64,000 nt of DNA from Actinoalloteichus caeruleus DSM 43889 (GCF_000429185.2 NZ_AUBJ02000001.1:4340001-4404000), one strand, 5' to 3'. Shown: positions 18,589-28,901, counted from the stretch's first letter. Notes: a model not told the origin generated them from the letters alone. Made by a program: numbers and translations.

Positions 18589-20921
18589 CCAGCACCGATC
18601 TGACCGGCCAGCAGACCGCCGCCCCTGTCGACACCGTCGACCATGCCGCCGCCACCCCGGGCCTGCCGCAGCCCTACCGGGAACTGGGCCTGAAGGACGA
18701 CGAGTACCAGCGGATCCGGGCCATCCTCGGCCGGCGCCCCACCGACGCCGAGCTCGCGATGTACTCGGTGATGTGGAGCGAGCACTGCTCGTACAAGTCG
18801 TCCAAGGTCCACCTGCGCTACTTCGGGGAGACGACCACCGAGGAGATGCGGGCCGGGATGCTCGCCGGCATCGGCGAGAACGCCGGCGTGGTCGACATCG
18901 GCGACGGGTGGGCGGTCACCTTCAAGGTGGAGTCGCACAACCACCCCTCCTACGTGGAGCCGTACCAGGGCGCGGCGACCGGCGTCGGTGGCATCGTCCG
19001 GGACATCCTGGCGATGGGCGCCCGACCGGTCGCGGTGGCCGACCCGCTGCGCTTCGGCCCGGCCGACGCCCCGGACACCCGCCGGGTGCTGCCCGGGGTC
19101 GTCGCCGGCGTGGGCGGCTACGGCAACTGCCTGGGACTGCCCAACATCGGCGGTGAGGTCGTCTTCGACGAGACCTACGCGGGCAACCCGCTGGTCAACG
19201 CCCTGTGCATCGGGTCGATGCGGGTCGAGGACCTGCACCTGGCCCACGCGTCCGGCGTGGGCAACAAGGTGATCCTGTTCGGCGCGCGGACCGGCCTGGA
19301 CGGCATCGGCGGCGTCTCCGTGCTCGCCTCGGACTCCTTCTCCGGGGACGAGACCGGGTCGGGCCGCAAGAAGCTGCCCAGCGTGCAGGTCGGCGACCCG
19401 TTCACGGAGAAGGTGCTCATCGAGTGCTGCCTGGAGCTGTTCCGGGACCGGCTGGTCGTGGGTATCCAGGACCTGGGCGGTGCTGGCCTGTCCTGCGCCA
19501 CCTCCGAACTGGCCTCCGCGGGTGACGGCGGGATGCGGGTCGAGCTGGACCGAGTGCCGCTGCGCGCGAGCGGGATGACGCCGGCCGAGATCCTCTCCAG
19601 CGAGTCGCAGGAGCGGATGTGCGCCGTCGTCCGGCCCGAGGACGTCGACGCGTTCCTCCGGGTCTGCGCGAAGTGGGACGTGACCGCCACCGTGATCGGT
19701 GAGGTCACCGAGGTGAGCGAGGAGGAGGCGGCCCGGGGTGGTCGTCTCGAGATCACCTGGCACGGCGAGACGGTCGTCGACTGCCCGCCGCGCACCGTCG
19801 CCCACGAGGGCCCGGTGTACCAGCGGCCGGTGGAGCGGCCGGCCGACCAGGACGAGCTCATCGCCGACACCACCGAGGCCCTGGCCCGCCCGAGCGGTCC
19901 CGAGGAACTGCGCGAGACGGTGCTCCGCATGATCTCCTCGCCGAACCTGGCGAGCCGCGCCTGGGTGACCGACCAGTACGACCGGTACGTCCGGGGCAAC
20001 ACGGTGCTGGCCCAGCCCGCCGACAGCGGCATGATCCGCATCGACGAGACGACCGGTCGGGGCGTCGCGGTCGCCACCGACTGCAACGGCCGCTACTGCC
20101 GGCTCGACCCGTACACCGGCGCCCAGCTCGCGTTGGCCGAGGCGTACCGGAACGTGGCGGCCGGCGGGGCCACCCCCGCCGCCGTGACGAACTGCCTGAA
20201 CTTCGGCTCCCCGGAGGACCCCGGGGTGATGTGGCAGTTCGAGCAGGCCGTGCGCGGGCTGGCGGACGGCTGCCGTGAGCTGGGCATCCCCGTCACCGGC
20301 GGCAACGTGAGCTTCTACAACCAGACCGGGTCGACGGCGATCCTGCCGACGCCGGTCGTGGGTGTGCTCGGCGTGATCGACGACGTCCGCCGGCGCGTCC
20401 CCACCGGTTTCGGCACCGAGCCCGGCGAGACGCTGCTGCTGCTCGGCGAGACCCGGGACGAGTTCGACGGCTCGGAGTGGGCGCGGGTCGCGCACGGCCA
20501 CCTGGGCGGGGTTCCGCCGAGGGTCGACCTGGGCCGGGAGCGGCTGCTTGCCGAGGTCGTCATCGCCGGTTCGCGGGACGGCATGTTGTCGGCCGCCCAC
20601 GACCTGTCCGAGGGCGGGTTGGCCCAGGCGGTGGTGGAGTCCGCGTTGGCCGGTCAGACCGGGTGCCGCGTCGTGTTGCCGGAAGGCGCCGATCCCTTCG
20701 TGTGGCTCTTCTCCGAGTCGGCCGGTCGGATGCTGGTGGCGGTTCCCCGGTCCGAGGAGCTGCGGTTCACCGACATGTGCCAGGCCAGGGGCCTGCCGGT
20801 CACGAAGGTCGGCGTGGTGGACCCGGAGTCGGACGCCGTGGAGATCCAGGGCGTGGCGACGTTCGGGCTGGACGAGCTGCGGACCGCCTGGGAGGGCACG
20901 TTGCCCGCGCTGTTCGACTGA
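18585..20921 (+). CDS. purL: Phosphoribosylformylglycinamidine synthase subunit PurL
   Basis: 778-aa ATP-dependent subunit that converts FGAR to FGAM with ammonia from PurQ. Clear signatures: [12 protein letters not shown] near residue 64, [18 protein letters not shown] near residue 112 (nucleotide/metal site), [14 protein letters not shown] [15 protein letters not shown] and a C-terminal half repeating the fold ([31 protein letters not shown]). The length is that of the small bacterial PurL. The GTG at 18585 overlaps the purQ stop by 4 nt. Confidence 0.97.
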   Translation: MTSTDLTGQQTAAPVDTVDHAAATPGLPQPYRELGLKDDEYQRIRAILGRRPTDAELAMYSVMWSEHCSYKSSKVHLRYFGETTTEEMRAGMLAGIGENAGVVDIGDGWAVTFKVESHNHPSYVEPYQGAATGVGGIVRDILAMGARPVAVADPLRFGPADAPDTRRVLPGVVAGVGGYGNCLGLPNIGGEVVFDETYAGNPLVNALCIGSMRVEDLHLAHASGVGNKVILFGARTGLDGIGGVSVLASDSFSGDETGSGRKKLPSVQVGDPFTEKVLIECCLELFRDRLVVGIQDLGGAGLSCATSELASAGDGGMRVELDRVPLRASGMTPAEILSSESQERMCAVVRPEDVDAFLRVCAKWDVTATVIGEVTEVSEEEAARGGRLEITWHGETVVDCPPRTVAHEGPVYQRPVERPADQDELIADTTEALARPSGPEELRETVLRMISSPNLASRAWVTDQYDRYVRGNTVLAQPADSGMIRIDETTGRGVAVATDCNGRYCRLDPYTGAQLALAEAYRNVAAGGATPAAVTNCLNFGSPEDPGVMWQFEQAVRGLADGCRELGIPVTGGNVSFYNQTGSTAILPTPVVGVLGVIDDVRRRVPTGFGTEPGETLLLLGETRDEFDGSEWARVAHGHLGGVPPRVDLGRERLLAEVVIAGSRDGMLSAAHDLSEGGLAQAVVESALAGQTGCRVVLPEGADPFVWLFSESAGRMLVAVPRSEELRFTDMCQARGLPVTKVGVVDPESDAVEIQGVATFGLDELRTAWEGTLPALFD

Positions 20922-20951
20922 GCCGACTCGTCGGTACGGACCGGCCCGGCC

Positions 20952-20999
20952 GGTGGCCCCCGCGGTGGGTCGCCGGCCGGCCGCTTTCGTGGGGCCACC
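20952..20999 (+). terminator. Terminator-like hairpin after purL
   Basis: GGTGGCCCC (20952-20960) pairs with GGGGCCACC (20991-20999); the 30-nt loop itself contains GC-rich complementary pieces. It lies 30 nt after the purL stop. Confidence 0.5.
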
Positions 21000-21104
21000 C
21001 GCGCTGGGCGCGGCGGAGCTCGCCTCCCCGGCCCCGTGCGGTGGGGGTCGGCGGCGGATGCCCTTCGCTGGTTCCGCGCCCGCGTTCCTGGTGTCCCCAC
21101 ACGT

Positions 21105-21139
21105 CCGGTCCCGGTCGAGTGGGGCTCGACCGGGACCGG
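21105..21139 (-). terminator. Strong hairpin after the GH25 gene
   Basis: CCGGTCCCGGTCGAG (21105-21119) and CTCGACCGGGACCGG (21125-21139) make a perfect 15-bp stem with a 5-nt loop, 23 nt past the stop of the minus-strand GH25 gene and facing purL. Very likely the transcription terminator for that gene. Confidence 0.65.
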
Positions 21140-21161
21140 GGGTGGGTGCCATGCCGGGTTG

Positions 21162-22070
21162 TCAGCCGTTGGCCAGTGCCTGGAGGCGGTCGTACGCGCC
21201 GTTGAACCAGTTCTGGTCGCCGGGGAAGATCCCGCTGTCGTTGTACTGCCAGATGGTGTGGAAACCCCAGCCGCTGGGCAGTTCTCCCACCGAGCTGGAG
21301 TACCTGGCCAGCCACAGCGGGTTGGTGCCGCCGAACGCGGAACTGTTGCCCGTGCAGGTCTTCCACCAGCTGGTGCTGGTGTAGATGGTCGGGTACCGGG
21401 TGGTCAACCGGTGGTACTCGTTGCTGAAGTCCCTGATCCACTGGACCATCGCCGACTGGCTCAGCCCGTAGCAGGTGTTGCCGTAGGGGTTGTACTCGAT
21501 GTCCAACGCGCCAGGCAGCGTCTTGCCGTCCTTGGACCACCCGCCGCCGTTCTTCACGAAGTACTGGGCCTGGGCAGCCCCACTGGAGCGGTCGGGCAAC
21601 GCGAAGTGGTAGGAACCCCGGATGAGGCCGTGGTCGTAGGAGCCGTTGTACTGCTGGGTGTGGTACGGGTTCTTGAACCCCGTTCCCTCGGTGGCCTTGA
21701 CGTAGGCGAACTTCCCGCCGTTACGGACGACGCCGGCCCAGTCCACGTTCTTCTGCCACCCGCTGACGTCGAGGCCGTGCGTCTGCGTGACGCTCGCGGC
21801 CCTGGCGTCCGGGACGCCGCCGTCCCGCCCCTCGTGCTTGGCGATCTGGGAGCCGGCCCAGTGGCCCATCGGACCGGCGGGGTGTTCCGCCTGCTCCGCC
21901 TGTTCCGACTGCTGGGCCTGTCCCGCCTGCTGCGCGGCACCGGTCGGTTCGTCCTGCTCCTGACCGGCCGCGGCCGGAGTTAACAACGCGATCAGCACCG
22001 TGGCGGCCGATCCGATCGCCAGTCCGATTCGTGCCGGTAGCCGACGGGCTCCGCTGCTGGTTCTCAACAT
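21162..22070 (-). CDS. Secreted GH25 muramidase (lysozyme-like)
   Basis: 302 aa. A signal peptide (RIGLAIGSAATVLIALLTPAAAG, partly shown by SAATVLIALLTPAAA) is followed by a Gln/Glu/Ala-rich linker and a GH25 catalytic domain from about residue 95. GLDVSGWQKNVDW carries the first catalytic Asp and LDIEYN the Asp-x-Glu pair; YVKATEGTGFKNP and IWQYNDSG are also diagnostic. It should hydrolyse N-acetylmuramyl bonds in peptidoglycan outside the cell. Start ATG 22070 is chosen; ATG 22085 is possible. Divergent from the methyltransferase gene. Confidence 0.93.
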   Translation of the reverse strand: MLRTSSGARRLPARIGLAIGSAATVLIALLTPAAAGQEQDEPTGAAQQAGQAQQSEQAEQAEHPAGPMGHWAGSQIAKHEGRDGGVPDARAASVTQTHGLDVSGWQKNVDWAGVVRNGGKFAYVKATEGTGFKNPYHTQQYNGSYDHGLIRGSYHFALPDRSSGAAQAQYFVKNGGGWSKDGKTLPGALDIEYNPYGNTCYGLSQSAMVQWIRDFSNEYHRLTTRYPTIYTSTSWWKTCTGNSSAFGGTNPLWLARYSSSVGELPSGWGFHTIWQYNDSGIFPGDQNWFNGAYDRLQALANG

Positions 22071-22460
22071 GCACCCCCACGCCATGGGTATCGGAACGGG
22101 AACTGCGTCGCGCCAGCCGGCGAACCGGACCAGCGATGTCAATGAATGACAGGAATTCGTAGGCTGTCGTGATTTTCCCACGGAGCCTATAGCAGGTTTG
22201 CCGCATTTGCCCGGTGGTGCGGCCGCGGCCGCCGAGGGTCGCGGCGTCGAATGTCGCATCCGCGACGGCCGCCGGCACTCCAGGGTCGGGCCGGGTGGAT
22301 CCGTCTCGTGGGTGACACCGCCCGGGTCGGGGCAGGCGCTGCCAGCGCGGAGACCGCTTCGGCGGTGGTGGTCGGACCCGTGGAATGCAGCGATTCGGTG
22401 AGTTGTGACGCGACGTATGCTGATCCCCGGTCGGGTGAGAAACGGGGCGGGGGAGCTGCT
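22071..22460. other. Divergent promoter region with a conserved-looking hairpin
   Basis: 390 bp between the GH25 and methyltransferase genes. At 22160-22189 TAGGCT and CGTG are mirrored by CACG and AGCCTA around ATTTTCC, a ~10-bp bulged stem in an AT-rich patch that could be an operator or an mRNA structure in the GH25 leader. I looked for a c-di-AMP (ydaO) riboswitch, known to precede actinobacterial wall hydrolases, and did not find its core. Confidence 0.45.
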
Positions 22461-23288
22461 TTGGACGCCACACGTCCGCGGGGAGTGCCATCCGAAGTTG
22501 ACCTTCAGCGGCCGAATGTCGCCCGAATGCATGACTACTACCTGGGTGGTGCGCACAACTTCGCCGCCGACCGGGAATTGGCCGACGGGGTGCTGCGGAT
22601 CTTTCCCCGAGCCGCCGAGCTGGCCATGACGAACAGGTTCTTCCTGCGGGACGCCCTGCGGCGCATGCACGCGGCGGGCATCCGGCAGTTCCTCGACCTC
22701 GGCGCCGGTATCCCCACCGTCGGCGCGCTCCACGCCGTCGCCCAGGACCTGGACCCGGCCTGCCGCGTGCTCGCCGTCGACCGGGAGGCGGTCGTCGTCT
22801 CGCGCACCAGGGCACTGCTCGCCGACAACCCGCTCGCGGACGTGGTCCAGGCGGACCTGCGGGATGTCGACCTCGTTCTCGGTAGCGCCCCGGGCCGTCG
22901 GCTCATTGACGGGGAAAAGCCGCTCGGAATTCTGGTCGGCGGTGTTCTGCATTTCCTTTCCGAGAGCGACGAACCGGAGAAGGCGATATTCGACTACCAC
23001 CGTGAGGTCGCCCCCGGAAGTCACCTGGCCCTGTCCCACATCGTTTTCTCCCGGCAGGGCGACGACGGCTGCCCCCCGGGCGCGCGCGAGCGGATCGGCG
23101 ACCTCTACGCCCGCAGTTCCGGCGCCCTGGAGTGGCGCACCCTCCCGGAGGTGGCCCGGCTGTTCGGCCCCTTCTCGCTGGTGGACCCGGGCCTGGCCCC
23201 CCTGGGGTGCTGGCGCACCGGTGAGTACGTGGCCGACTCGGCCAGCCCCCCGTTGCCCGCGGTGGCCGGATTGGCCCGCAAGAGATGA
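22461..23288 (+). CDS. SAM-dependent methyltransferase, PF04672 (DUF574) family
   Basis: 275 aa of a family abundant in actinomycetes. It begins with the family pattern RPNVARMHDYYLGGAHNFAADRE (in part: ARMHDYYLGGAHNFAADR), then FLDLGAGIPTVGALHAVA as the SAM-binding glycine loop and VLAVDREAVVVSRTRALL. Start TTG 22461 is chosen because GGGGGAG lies 5 nt upstream and the resulting length fits the family; the frame is open further upstream. The methyl acceptor is not known. Confidence 0.88.
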   Translation: MDATRPRGVPSEVDLQRPNVARMHDYYLGGAHNFAADRELADGVLRIFPRAAELAMTNRFFLRDALRRMHAAGIRQFLDLGAGIPTVGALHAVAQDLDPACRVLAVDREAVVVSRTRALLADNPLADVVQADLRDVDLVLGSAPGRRLIDGEKPLGILVGGVLHFLSESDEPEKAIFDYHREVAPGSHLALSHIVFSRQGDDGCPPGARERIGDLYARSSGALEWRTLPEVARLFGPFSLVDPGLAPLGCWRTGEYVADSASPPLPAVAGLARKR

Positions 23289-23668
23289 ATCACTTTCCGA
23301 TCCGGTGCGGGCACGGTTTCCTGGCGGACCCGTGGGCCGGCCCGGCGCCGGAAACCGGCTGCTGGCCGGTAACCTCCGAAAAAGCGGTCGGACCCGGTAC
23401 CGTCAGGTGCTTCGGATGCTGTCAGACGTGTGGTGACGACGAGAGGTGCGGTTGTGCGATGCCCCAGCGGGTCGCCTGACGAGGACGGCCGTGACGCGAC
23501 GGCCGCGACCCCCCACCGCCGGGTGGCCGGGGTCGTCCCGATGGCCTGGGGCGCGGTGCCGCAGCGTCGTTCCCGCTCGGGCGTTAGGGTCGAGCCCGTG
23601 AAGGGCGACGACGTGTGTCGGACCTCGGCCCGACTCCTGGTGCTGCCACGACCGGCGGGCGCGCTCTG
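23289..23668. other. Gap before the GGDEF-EAL gene
   Basis: 380 bp. A 79-codon open frame (23430-23669) ends with a TGA overlapping the ATG of the GGDEF-EAL gene, but its composition is Arg/Val-rich and no family is recognised, so I do not call it. The interval presumably holds the promoter of the signalling gene. Confidence 0.4.
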
Positions 23669-25837
23669 ATGTCCGAGCACACGGAGGGCCGGGTCCGGGA
23701 TCTCCCCCCGGGCCAGGAGGTGGAGCGCCTGGATGCGGCCTGCGAGCGTTTCGGCCGTGACTGGGCGGCCCTGGTGTCCGGTACCAGCTACGTCTCCATG
23801 TCCAGATCGGAGATGGTCGAGTTCCTGAGCCGCCTCGCACGCCGTCTCCTCACCGCCCTGTCGACCGAACCCTTCGTGGCCCGGCCGGGCTGGGAGGTGG
23901 GCGCCGAGCTGGTCGAGGCCCACTTCACCTCTCCCGCCAGCATCGAACGGACGCTGGTGCTCGTCGGAACGGAACTCGTCGGTTCCCTGCCGGGCACGGA
24001 CGTGCCCCGGGGCCGGGTCTCCGCCATCCAGGGAGCGGTCGCCGCGGGCTACGCCAACGCGCTCCGACAACGGACCCTGGAGGAACAGGAGGCGATCCGG
24101 GAGGCCGTCCTCGACGCGAGGCAGCAGGCCGAGGCGGCGCTGCGGGCCAGTGAGGCGCGGTTCCGGGCGCTGTTCAGCGACGCGGCCGTCGGCATCGGTC
24201 TCGCCGACCTCGACGGCACCTTCCTCGACGTCAACGTCTCGCTCCAACGGATGCTCGGCTACTCCCGGGACGAGTTGCTGCGCACGAACCTGCGCAAGTT
24301 CATGCACGCCGGGGACGCGGAGTCGACCTGGGAGGCGTACCGGCAACTCGCCAGGGGCGACCGCGAGTACTTCCAGGTGGACAAGCAGTTCTTCGGCAAC
24401 GACGGTTCCGCCGTCTGGACCAACCTCACGATGTCCCTCGTCCGCGACGCCGACGGCCGTCCCCAGTACCTCGTCGCCATGGTCGAGGACGTCACCGACC
24501 GGCACGAGCTCCAGAACAGGCTCAAGTACCAGGCGCTCCACGACCCGCTCACCGGCCTGGCCAACCGGGCGTTGCTGCTCGACCGGCTGGCCCGCGTCTT
24601 CAGCAACCCGCCCGTCGGACAACGGGTCGGCCTCTGCTTCCTCGACCTGGACGGCTTCAAGGTCATCAACGACAGCCTCGGCCACCACGTCGGCGACGAA
24701 CTCCTGGTCGCGGTGGGACGCCGACTGGCCGAGTGCGTCAACGGCGAGCACTGCCTGGTGGCCCGGATGGGCGGTGACGAGTTCGTCGTCCTCGTCGAGG
24801 ACTCCACGGGCACCGAGCAGATCGTGGAGCTGGCGGACCGGGTGCTGACGTTGCTCAACCAACCGATCCGGATCGGCGGCCACCAGCTGTCGGTGTCGGC
24901 CAGCATCGGCATCGTGGAGCGCCCGGTGGTCAGCGGGGAGTCCGCCGACCTGATCCGCGACGCCGACGTGACCCTGTACTGGGCCAAGTCCGAGGGCAAG
25001 AGCCGGTGGGCGGTCTACGACCCCGAGCGCAACGCTCGGGAGGTGGCGCGGTTCCGCCTGTCCGCGACCATGCCGGCGGCGCTGGAGCGGGAGGAGTTCT
25101 TCGTCGACTACCAGCCGCTCGTCCGCCTGGCCGACAACGCGGTCGTGGGCGTGGAGGCACTGGTGCGGTGGCGGCACCCGGAGCACGGCCTGCTCTCACC
25201 CGACCGCTTCATCGGGCTGGCGGAGGAGACCGGGCTGATCGTCCAGCTCGGTCGCTGGGTCCTGGAGCACGCCTGCCAGCAGGCCAGCCGCTGGCAGCGG
25301 GAGTTCGGTCCCGCCGCGCCCTACGTCAGCGTCAACCTCGCCGCCCGGCAGTCGCGGGACCCCGGCCTGGTCAACGACGTGGAGTCGATCCTGCGGGACA
25401 CGGGTATCCCGCCGACCGGTCTCCAGCTGGAGCTCACCGAGAGCGCGGTCATGGGAACGGCCGACGACCAGCTCGACGCGCTCCGCCGCCTCTACGAGAT
25501 GGGTGTGCGGATCGCCATCGACGACTTCGGTACCGGGTACTCGAACCTCGCCTACCTGCGACGCCTCCCGGTGCACGAACTGAAGATCGCCGGTTCCTTC
25601 GTGGAGGGGCTGCGCGCACCCGACAAGCCGGCGGACCCGGTGGACAAGCAGATCGTCGGCGCGCTGGTGACGCTGGCGCACGCGCTCGGCCTGACCGTCA
25701 CGGCCGAGGGTGTCGAGACGAGGGCCCAGGCCGAGCGGTTGCGGGACATCGGCTGCGAGTCGGGGCAGGGCTGGTTCTTCGCGCGACCAGGGCCGCCGGA
25801 GACCATCAGCAGGTTCCTGCGGGAAGGGCTCTTCTGA
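23669..25837 (+). CDS. PAS-GGDEF-EAL bifunctional c-di-GMP enzyme
   Basis: 722 aa, soluble. N-terminal ~160 residues are a helical sensory region of unknown type; a PAS domain follows (about 160-285, FSDAAVGIGLADLDG), then a GGDEF diguanylate cyclase domain with DPLTGLANRALLL and an intact MGGDEF near residue 367, and an EAL phosphodiesterase domain with EALVRWRHPEHG near 495 and DDFGTGYSNLAYL near 617. Both catalytic signatures are intact, so it may both make and break c-di-GMP. ATG 23669 is preferred; the frame is open to 23615. Domain order resembles streptomycete CdgA/RmdB-type proteins. Confidence 0.93.
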   Translation: MSEHTEGRVRDLPPGQEVERLDAACERFGRDWAALVSGTSYVSMSRSEMVEFLSRLARRLLTALSTEPFVARPGWEVGAELVEAHFTSPASIERTLVLVGTELVGSLPGTDVPRGRVSAIQGAVAAGYANALRQRTLEEQEAIREAVLDARQQAEAALRASEARFRALFSDAAVGIGLADLDGTFLDVNVSLQRMLGYSRDELLRTNLRKFMHAGDAESTWEAYRQLARGDREYFQVDKQFFGNDGSAVWTNLTMSLVRDADGRPQYLVAMVEDVTDRHELQNRLKYQALHDPLTGLANRALLLDRLARVFSNPPVGQRVGLCFLDLDGFKVINDSLGHHVGDELLVAVGRRLAECVNGEHCLVARMGGDEFVVLVEDSTGTEQIVELADRVLTLLNQPIRIGGHQLSVSASIGIVERPVVSGESADLIRDADVTLYWAKSEGKSRWAVYDPERNAREVARFRLSATMPAALEREEFFVDYQPLVRLADNAVVGVEALVRWRHPEHGLLSPDRFIGLAEETGLIVQLGRWVLEHACQQASRWQREFGPAAPYVSVNLAARQSRDPGLVNDVESILRDTGIPPTGLQLELTESAVMGTADDQLDALRRLYEMGVRIAIDDFGTGYSNLAYLRRLPVHELKIAGSFVEGLRAPDKPADPVDKQIVGALVTLAHALGLTVTAEGVETRAQAERLRDIGCESGQGWFFARPGPPETISRFLREGLF

Positions 25838-25862
25838 CCGGACCCCGTGCCACCGGCGGGGC

Positions 25863-25903
25863 GGCCTGGCGGTGGTGGTGACCTGCCCGACCAGCGCCAG
25901 GCC
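25863..25903. terminator. Hairpin between converging genes
   Basis: GGCCTGGCG (25863-25871) pairs perfectly with CGCCAGGCC (25895-25903), 23-nt loop, in the 71-bp space between the stops of the GGDEF-EAL and GH15 genes. Confidence 0.5.
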
Positions 25904-25908
25904 GGACC

Positions 25909-27810
25909 TCAGCTGGCGCGGCGGACCCGACGCCGGTCCCGGTGGTGGCGGCCGTGCTCCCGGTCGGAGAGCAGGATCGCCGAGTTCACCAGCGCCAGGT
26001 GGCTGAACGCCTGCGGGAAGTTCCCGACGAGCCGCTGACTCGCCGGGTCGTACTCCTCGGCGAGCAGCCCGACGTCGTTGGCGTGTCCCAGCAGGCGTTC
26101 GAACTCCTCGGTCGCCTCGGCCACCCGGCCGCCGAGCGCCAACGCGTCCACGTGCCAGAACGAGCAGGCGAGGAAGGCACCCTCCCCGCCGGGGAGGCCG
26201 TCCACCGCCGACACGTCCCGAGGAGTGGCGTACCGGGCGAGCAGGCCGTCCGTCCGCAGCCGCGTCTCCACCTCGCGGATCGTGCTCGCCATCCTCGGGT
26301 CGGTGGCCGGCAGGAAACCGACCGCCGGCATCAGCAGGGTCGCCGCGTCGACCTCGCCGCTGCCGTAGTACTGGGTGAACGCCCCCACCTCCGGGTTCCA
26401 CGCCCGGGTGAGCACCTCCTCCCGGACCCGGTCCCGCACCGACCGCCACCGGTCGACGGGGCCCGGTAGCCCGTGGTCCTCGACCGCCCGCACCGCCCGG
26501 TCGAAGGCGACCCAGGTCATGACCCGGGAGTGGGTGAACCGCCTCGCCGGCCCCCGCACCTCCCAGAGGCCGTGGTCGGGTCGCCGCCACCGGGTCTCCA
26601 GATCGGCGAGCAGGGCCCGCTGCACCTCCCACGACTCGGCCGTGTCGCCAAGGCCGCGCTCCCTGGCCAGGTGCAGGGCGTCCATGACCTCGCCGTACAC
26701 GTCGAGCTGGAGCTGCCTGTGCGCCGCGTTGCCGATCCGGACCGGCCGGGAGCCCTCGTAGCCGGGCAGCCAGTCGGCCGTCCACTCCACCAGCTGGCGC
26801 TCACCCCGGATGCCGTACGCGATCTGGAGGTCGCCAGGGTCCCCGGCCACGGCCCGCCGCAACCACCGCCGCCAGGCCGCCGCCTCCCCGTGGCAGCCGG
26901 TGCTGTCCAGTGCGAGCAGGGTGAGGGTGGCGTCCCGCAGCCAGCAGTAGCGGTAGTCCCAGTTCCGCACGCCCCCCAACCGTTCGGGCAGGGAGGTGGT
27001 CGGGGCGGCGACCATACCGCCGCTCGGACCGTAGGTGAGCGCCTTGAGCGTCAACAGGGAACGGCGAACGGGCTGCTGGTACGGGCCGTCGTAGTCGATC
27101 TGCTCGGCCCAGGTCCGCCAGAACCGTTCGGTCGTCACCAGGTCGGCCGCGACGTCCCGGGGTCCGGGCAGCTCCTCCGGGTCCGGGGACCACTGCATGG
27201 ACCAGCGGAAGGTCCGCCCTCGGGACACCGGGAACCGGGTGTGGTGGGCGCGGGCCCCCGCCACCGCCACGGGCAGGGGGTCCCCGCGCAGGACAACGGT
27301 GTCCGGTCCGGCGACGGCGAGGATGCCCTCGACGCCCCCCTTCCGGGTGCGCCGGACCCACGGTACGGCGGCTCCGTAGGAGAACCGCACCACCCAGCGC
27401 ATCTCCATCTCCACGCTGCCCCGTAGCCCGGTGACCGAGCGGACCAGCACCGGCTGGTGCGGTCCGCCGTGCGGCGCGGGCGGCATCGCGTCCACGACGA
27501 GCACCTGCCCGTCCGGGGTCTCGAACTCCGTCTCCAGCACCAGCGAGTCACCTCGGTAGCGGCGGCGGACCCGGCAGTCACCCGAGGTCGGGGTGAGCGC
27601 CCAGTAGCCGTGGCTGTGGTCGCCGAGCAGCCGCGCGAAGCAGGACCCCGCGTCGAACCGGGGCAGGCAGAGCCAGTCCACCGAGCCGTCGCGGCCGACC
27701 AGCGCCGCGGTGCGGAGATCGGAGAGCAGGGCGTAGTCCTCCACCCGACCCGGGCCGCCTCCCGGGACGGGGGACCACCCCGTCCCGGGAGCCCTCCGGT
27801 CGACGGCCAT
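25909..27810 (-). CDS. Glycoside hydrolase family 15 protein (trehalase/glucoamylase-like)
   Basis: 633 aa, cytosolic (no signal peptide). N-terminal sheet domain DYALLSDLRTAALVGRDGSVDWLCLPRFD is typical of actinobacterial GH15 enzymes (in part: LVGRDGSVDWLCLPRFD); the catalytic (alpha/alpha)6 barrel shows GGVRNWDYRYCWLRDATLTL with the conserved Arg-Asp, TWVAFDRAVR, and FLACSFWHVDAL with NDVGLLAEEYDP for the acid/base glutamates. Mycobacterial relatives are trehalases. ATG 27810 is 6 nt after a TAGCCT hexamer, suggesting a leaderless mRNA. Confidence 0.92.
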   Translation of the reverse strand: MAVDRRAPGTGWSPVPGGGPGRVEDYALLSDLRTAALVGRDGSVDWLCLPRFDAGSCFARLLGDHSHGYWALTPTSGDCRVRRRYRGDSLVLETEFETPDGQVLVVDAMPPAPHGGPHQPVLVRSVTGLRGSVEMEMRWVVRFSYGAAVPWVRRTRKGGVEGILAVAGPDTVVLRGDPLPVAVAGARAHHTRFPVSRGRTFRWSMQWSPDPEELPGPRDVAADLVTTERFWRTWAEQIDYDGPYQQPVRRSLLTLKALTYGPSGGMVAAPTTSLPERLGGVRNWDYRYCWLRDATLTLLALDSTGCHGEAAAWRRWLRRAVAGDPGDLQIAYGIRGERQLVEWTADWLPGYEGSRPVRIGNAAHRQLQLDVYGEVMDALHLARERGLGDTAESWEVQRALLADLETRWRRPDHGLWEVRGPARRFTHSRVMTWVAFDRAVRAVEDHGLPGPVDRWRSVRDRVREEVLTRAWNPEVGAFTQYYGSGEVDAATLLMPAVGFLPATDPRMASTIREVETRLRTDGLLARYATPRDVSAVDGLPGGEGAFLACSFWHVDALALGGRVAEATEEFERLLGHANDVGLLAEEYDPASQRLVGNFPQAFSHLALVNSAILLSDREHGRHHRDRRRVRRAS

Positions 27811-28344
27811 GGCCCGAGGCTAGGACGGCGGGGGCACTCCCGCATCCAGGTTCGCCGGCGCCGACCGACCTCGGATCTCCGCTGGTCTCCGGGCGGGCGC
27901 GGAGACCACGCGCCGCGCCGGACGCATGTCCCTCGGACGGGTGAGGCGGTGACGGGGCGTGGTTGGGGTGGCCACTGAGGAACGGCGCGCCGCGGCGCCC
28001 CGGTCAGCGCCGCCGCGTCCCGGGAGGGACCGGGCCGGCGGCCCCAGGACCGGCCACCGCCCGCGCCCCACCGCCCGCGCCCCACCGCGCGGCACTCCGA
28101 GGTGGTGGGAGCCGAACAGCGGCACCTCGGCCATCCCACCCGACACCCCGGCCATCCCCCCCGACCGCTGGGGCCGAGGGGAGTTCGTGGTCAGTCTGCC
28201 CAGCCCGTCCGGGACGCGCCCGGGTGCGGGCGGGCGGCGCTCTCCACCGTCGTGGTCACCCGACGGTCGGGGTGGCGACGACATGCGGCCCGGCCCCGGC
28301 CGCTCGCCTGTCCGCGCGGAACGGCCAGGTCCTAGGCTGCCCAG
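27811..28344. other. Divergent intergenic region
   Basis: 534 bp between GH15 and the sterol-carrier-like gene. Its edges hold the two leaderless-type promoters (TAGCCT for GH15 on the minus strand and TAGGCT at 28333-28338 for the next gene). The centre is Pro/Arg-rich in every frame, and I see no gene in it. Confidence 0.45.
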
Positions 28345-28731
28345 GTGCCAGCCCGCCGGTCCGTCGATCCCCACGAACTCCGAGCCGCCGTCACGGCCGT
28401 CGCGCCCTGGCTGCGCGGCGAGGCTCCCGAACCCGACCGCCGCGTCCTGGGACAGGCGGTCCGGCTCAGCCTCCGCACCCTGGCCGCCGTCGCGCCGGGC
28501 GGGGCCATCGAGGTGCGCGTACCCCCCTTCGCCGCCGTCCAGTGCGGGGAGGGGCCGACCCACAGCCGTGGAACGCCGCCCAACGTGGTCGAGACGGACG
28601 CCAGGACGTGGCTGGACCTCGCCACCGGCCGTGCGGAGTGGGACGAAGCGGTGGACTCGGGGCGTGTCTCGGCCTCCGGGAACCGCGCTGACCTGCGAGC
28701 TTGGCTACCGATGGTGAAACCGGACGAGTAG
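28345..28731 (+). CDS. Sterol carrier family protein
   Basis: 128 aa. Small single-domain SCP2-like protein that in actinobacteria usually sits just before purF. Features: an N-terminal helix, RLSLRTLAAVAPGGAIEVRVPPFAAVQC, PPNVVETDARTWLDLATG and WDEAVDSGRVSASGNRADL (in part shown by ETDARTWLDLATG and GRVSASGNRADL), the SCP2-domain end. Biochemical role unproven; a lipid- or cofactor-binding fold is assumed. The GTG at 28345 follows TAGGCT by 6 nt and has no ribosome site. Confidence 0.85.
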   Translation: MPARRSVDPHELRAAVTAVAPWLRGEAPEPDRRVLGQAVRLSLRTLAAVAPGGAIEVRVPPFAAVQCGEGPTHSRGTPPNVVETDARTWLDLATGRAEWDEAVDSGRVSASGNRADLRAWLPMVKPDE

Positions 28732-28901
28732 GTCGGCGACATGCCTGGCTGGCCCAATTCGCGGCTCGCGGTGCGGTGCCGGGAACGAGTCGGCTTACAC
28801 TCGAAGACGAACGTGGCGATCCCGGGTGGTCCTCCGCGGCGCGTCCCGCGTCCGGCCCCGGGCACGCCGAGGCATCCAACTCCGTTGTGAGGGAGTTTCC
28901 G

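Noticed and set aside
22071..22200. c-di-AMP (ydaO) riboswitch before the GH25 wall hydrolase
   Set aside because: Expected for some actinobacterial wall hydrolases, but the conserved core sequences could not be found; only a simple hairpin is present.
23430..23669. 79-codon frame ending in TGATG at the GGDEF-EAL start
   Set aside because: The overlap is attractive, but composition is poor and the region just upstream looks like promoter DNA; a longer N-terminus of the GGDEF-EAL protein explains the position equally well.
28701..28901. 67-codon N-terminal extension of purF
   Set aside because: A ribosome site (GGGAG) lies 6 nt before GTG 28902, and the propeptide before Cys43 already has a normal length.
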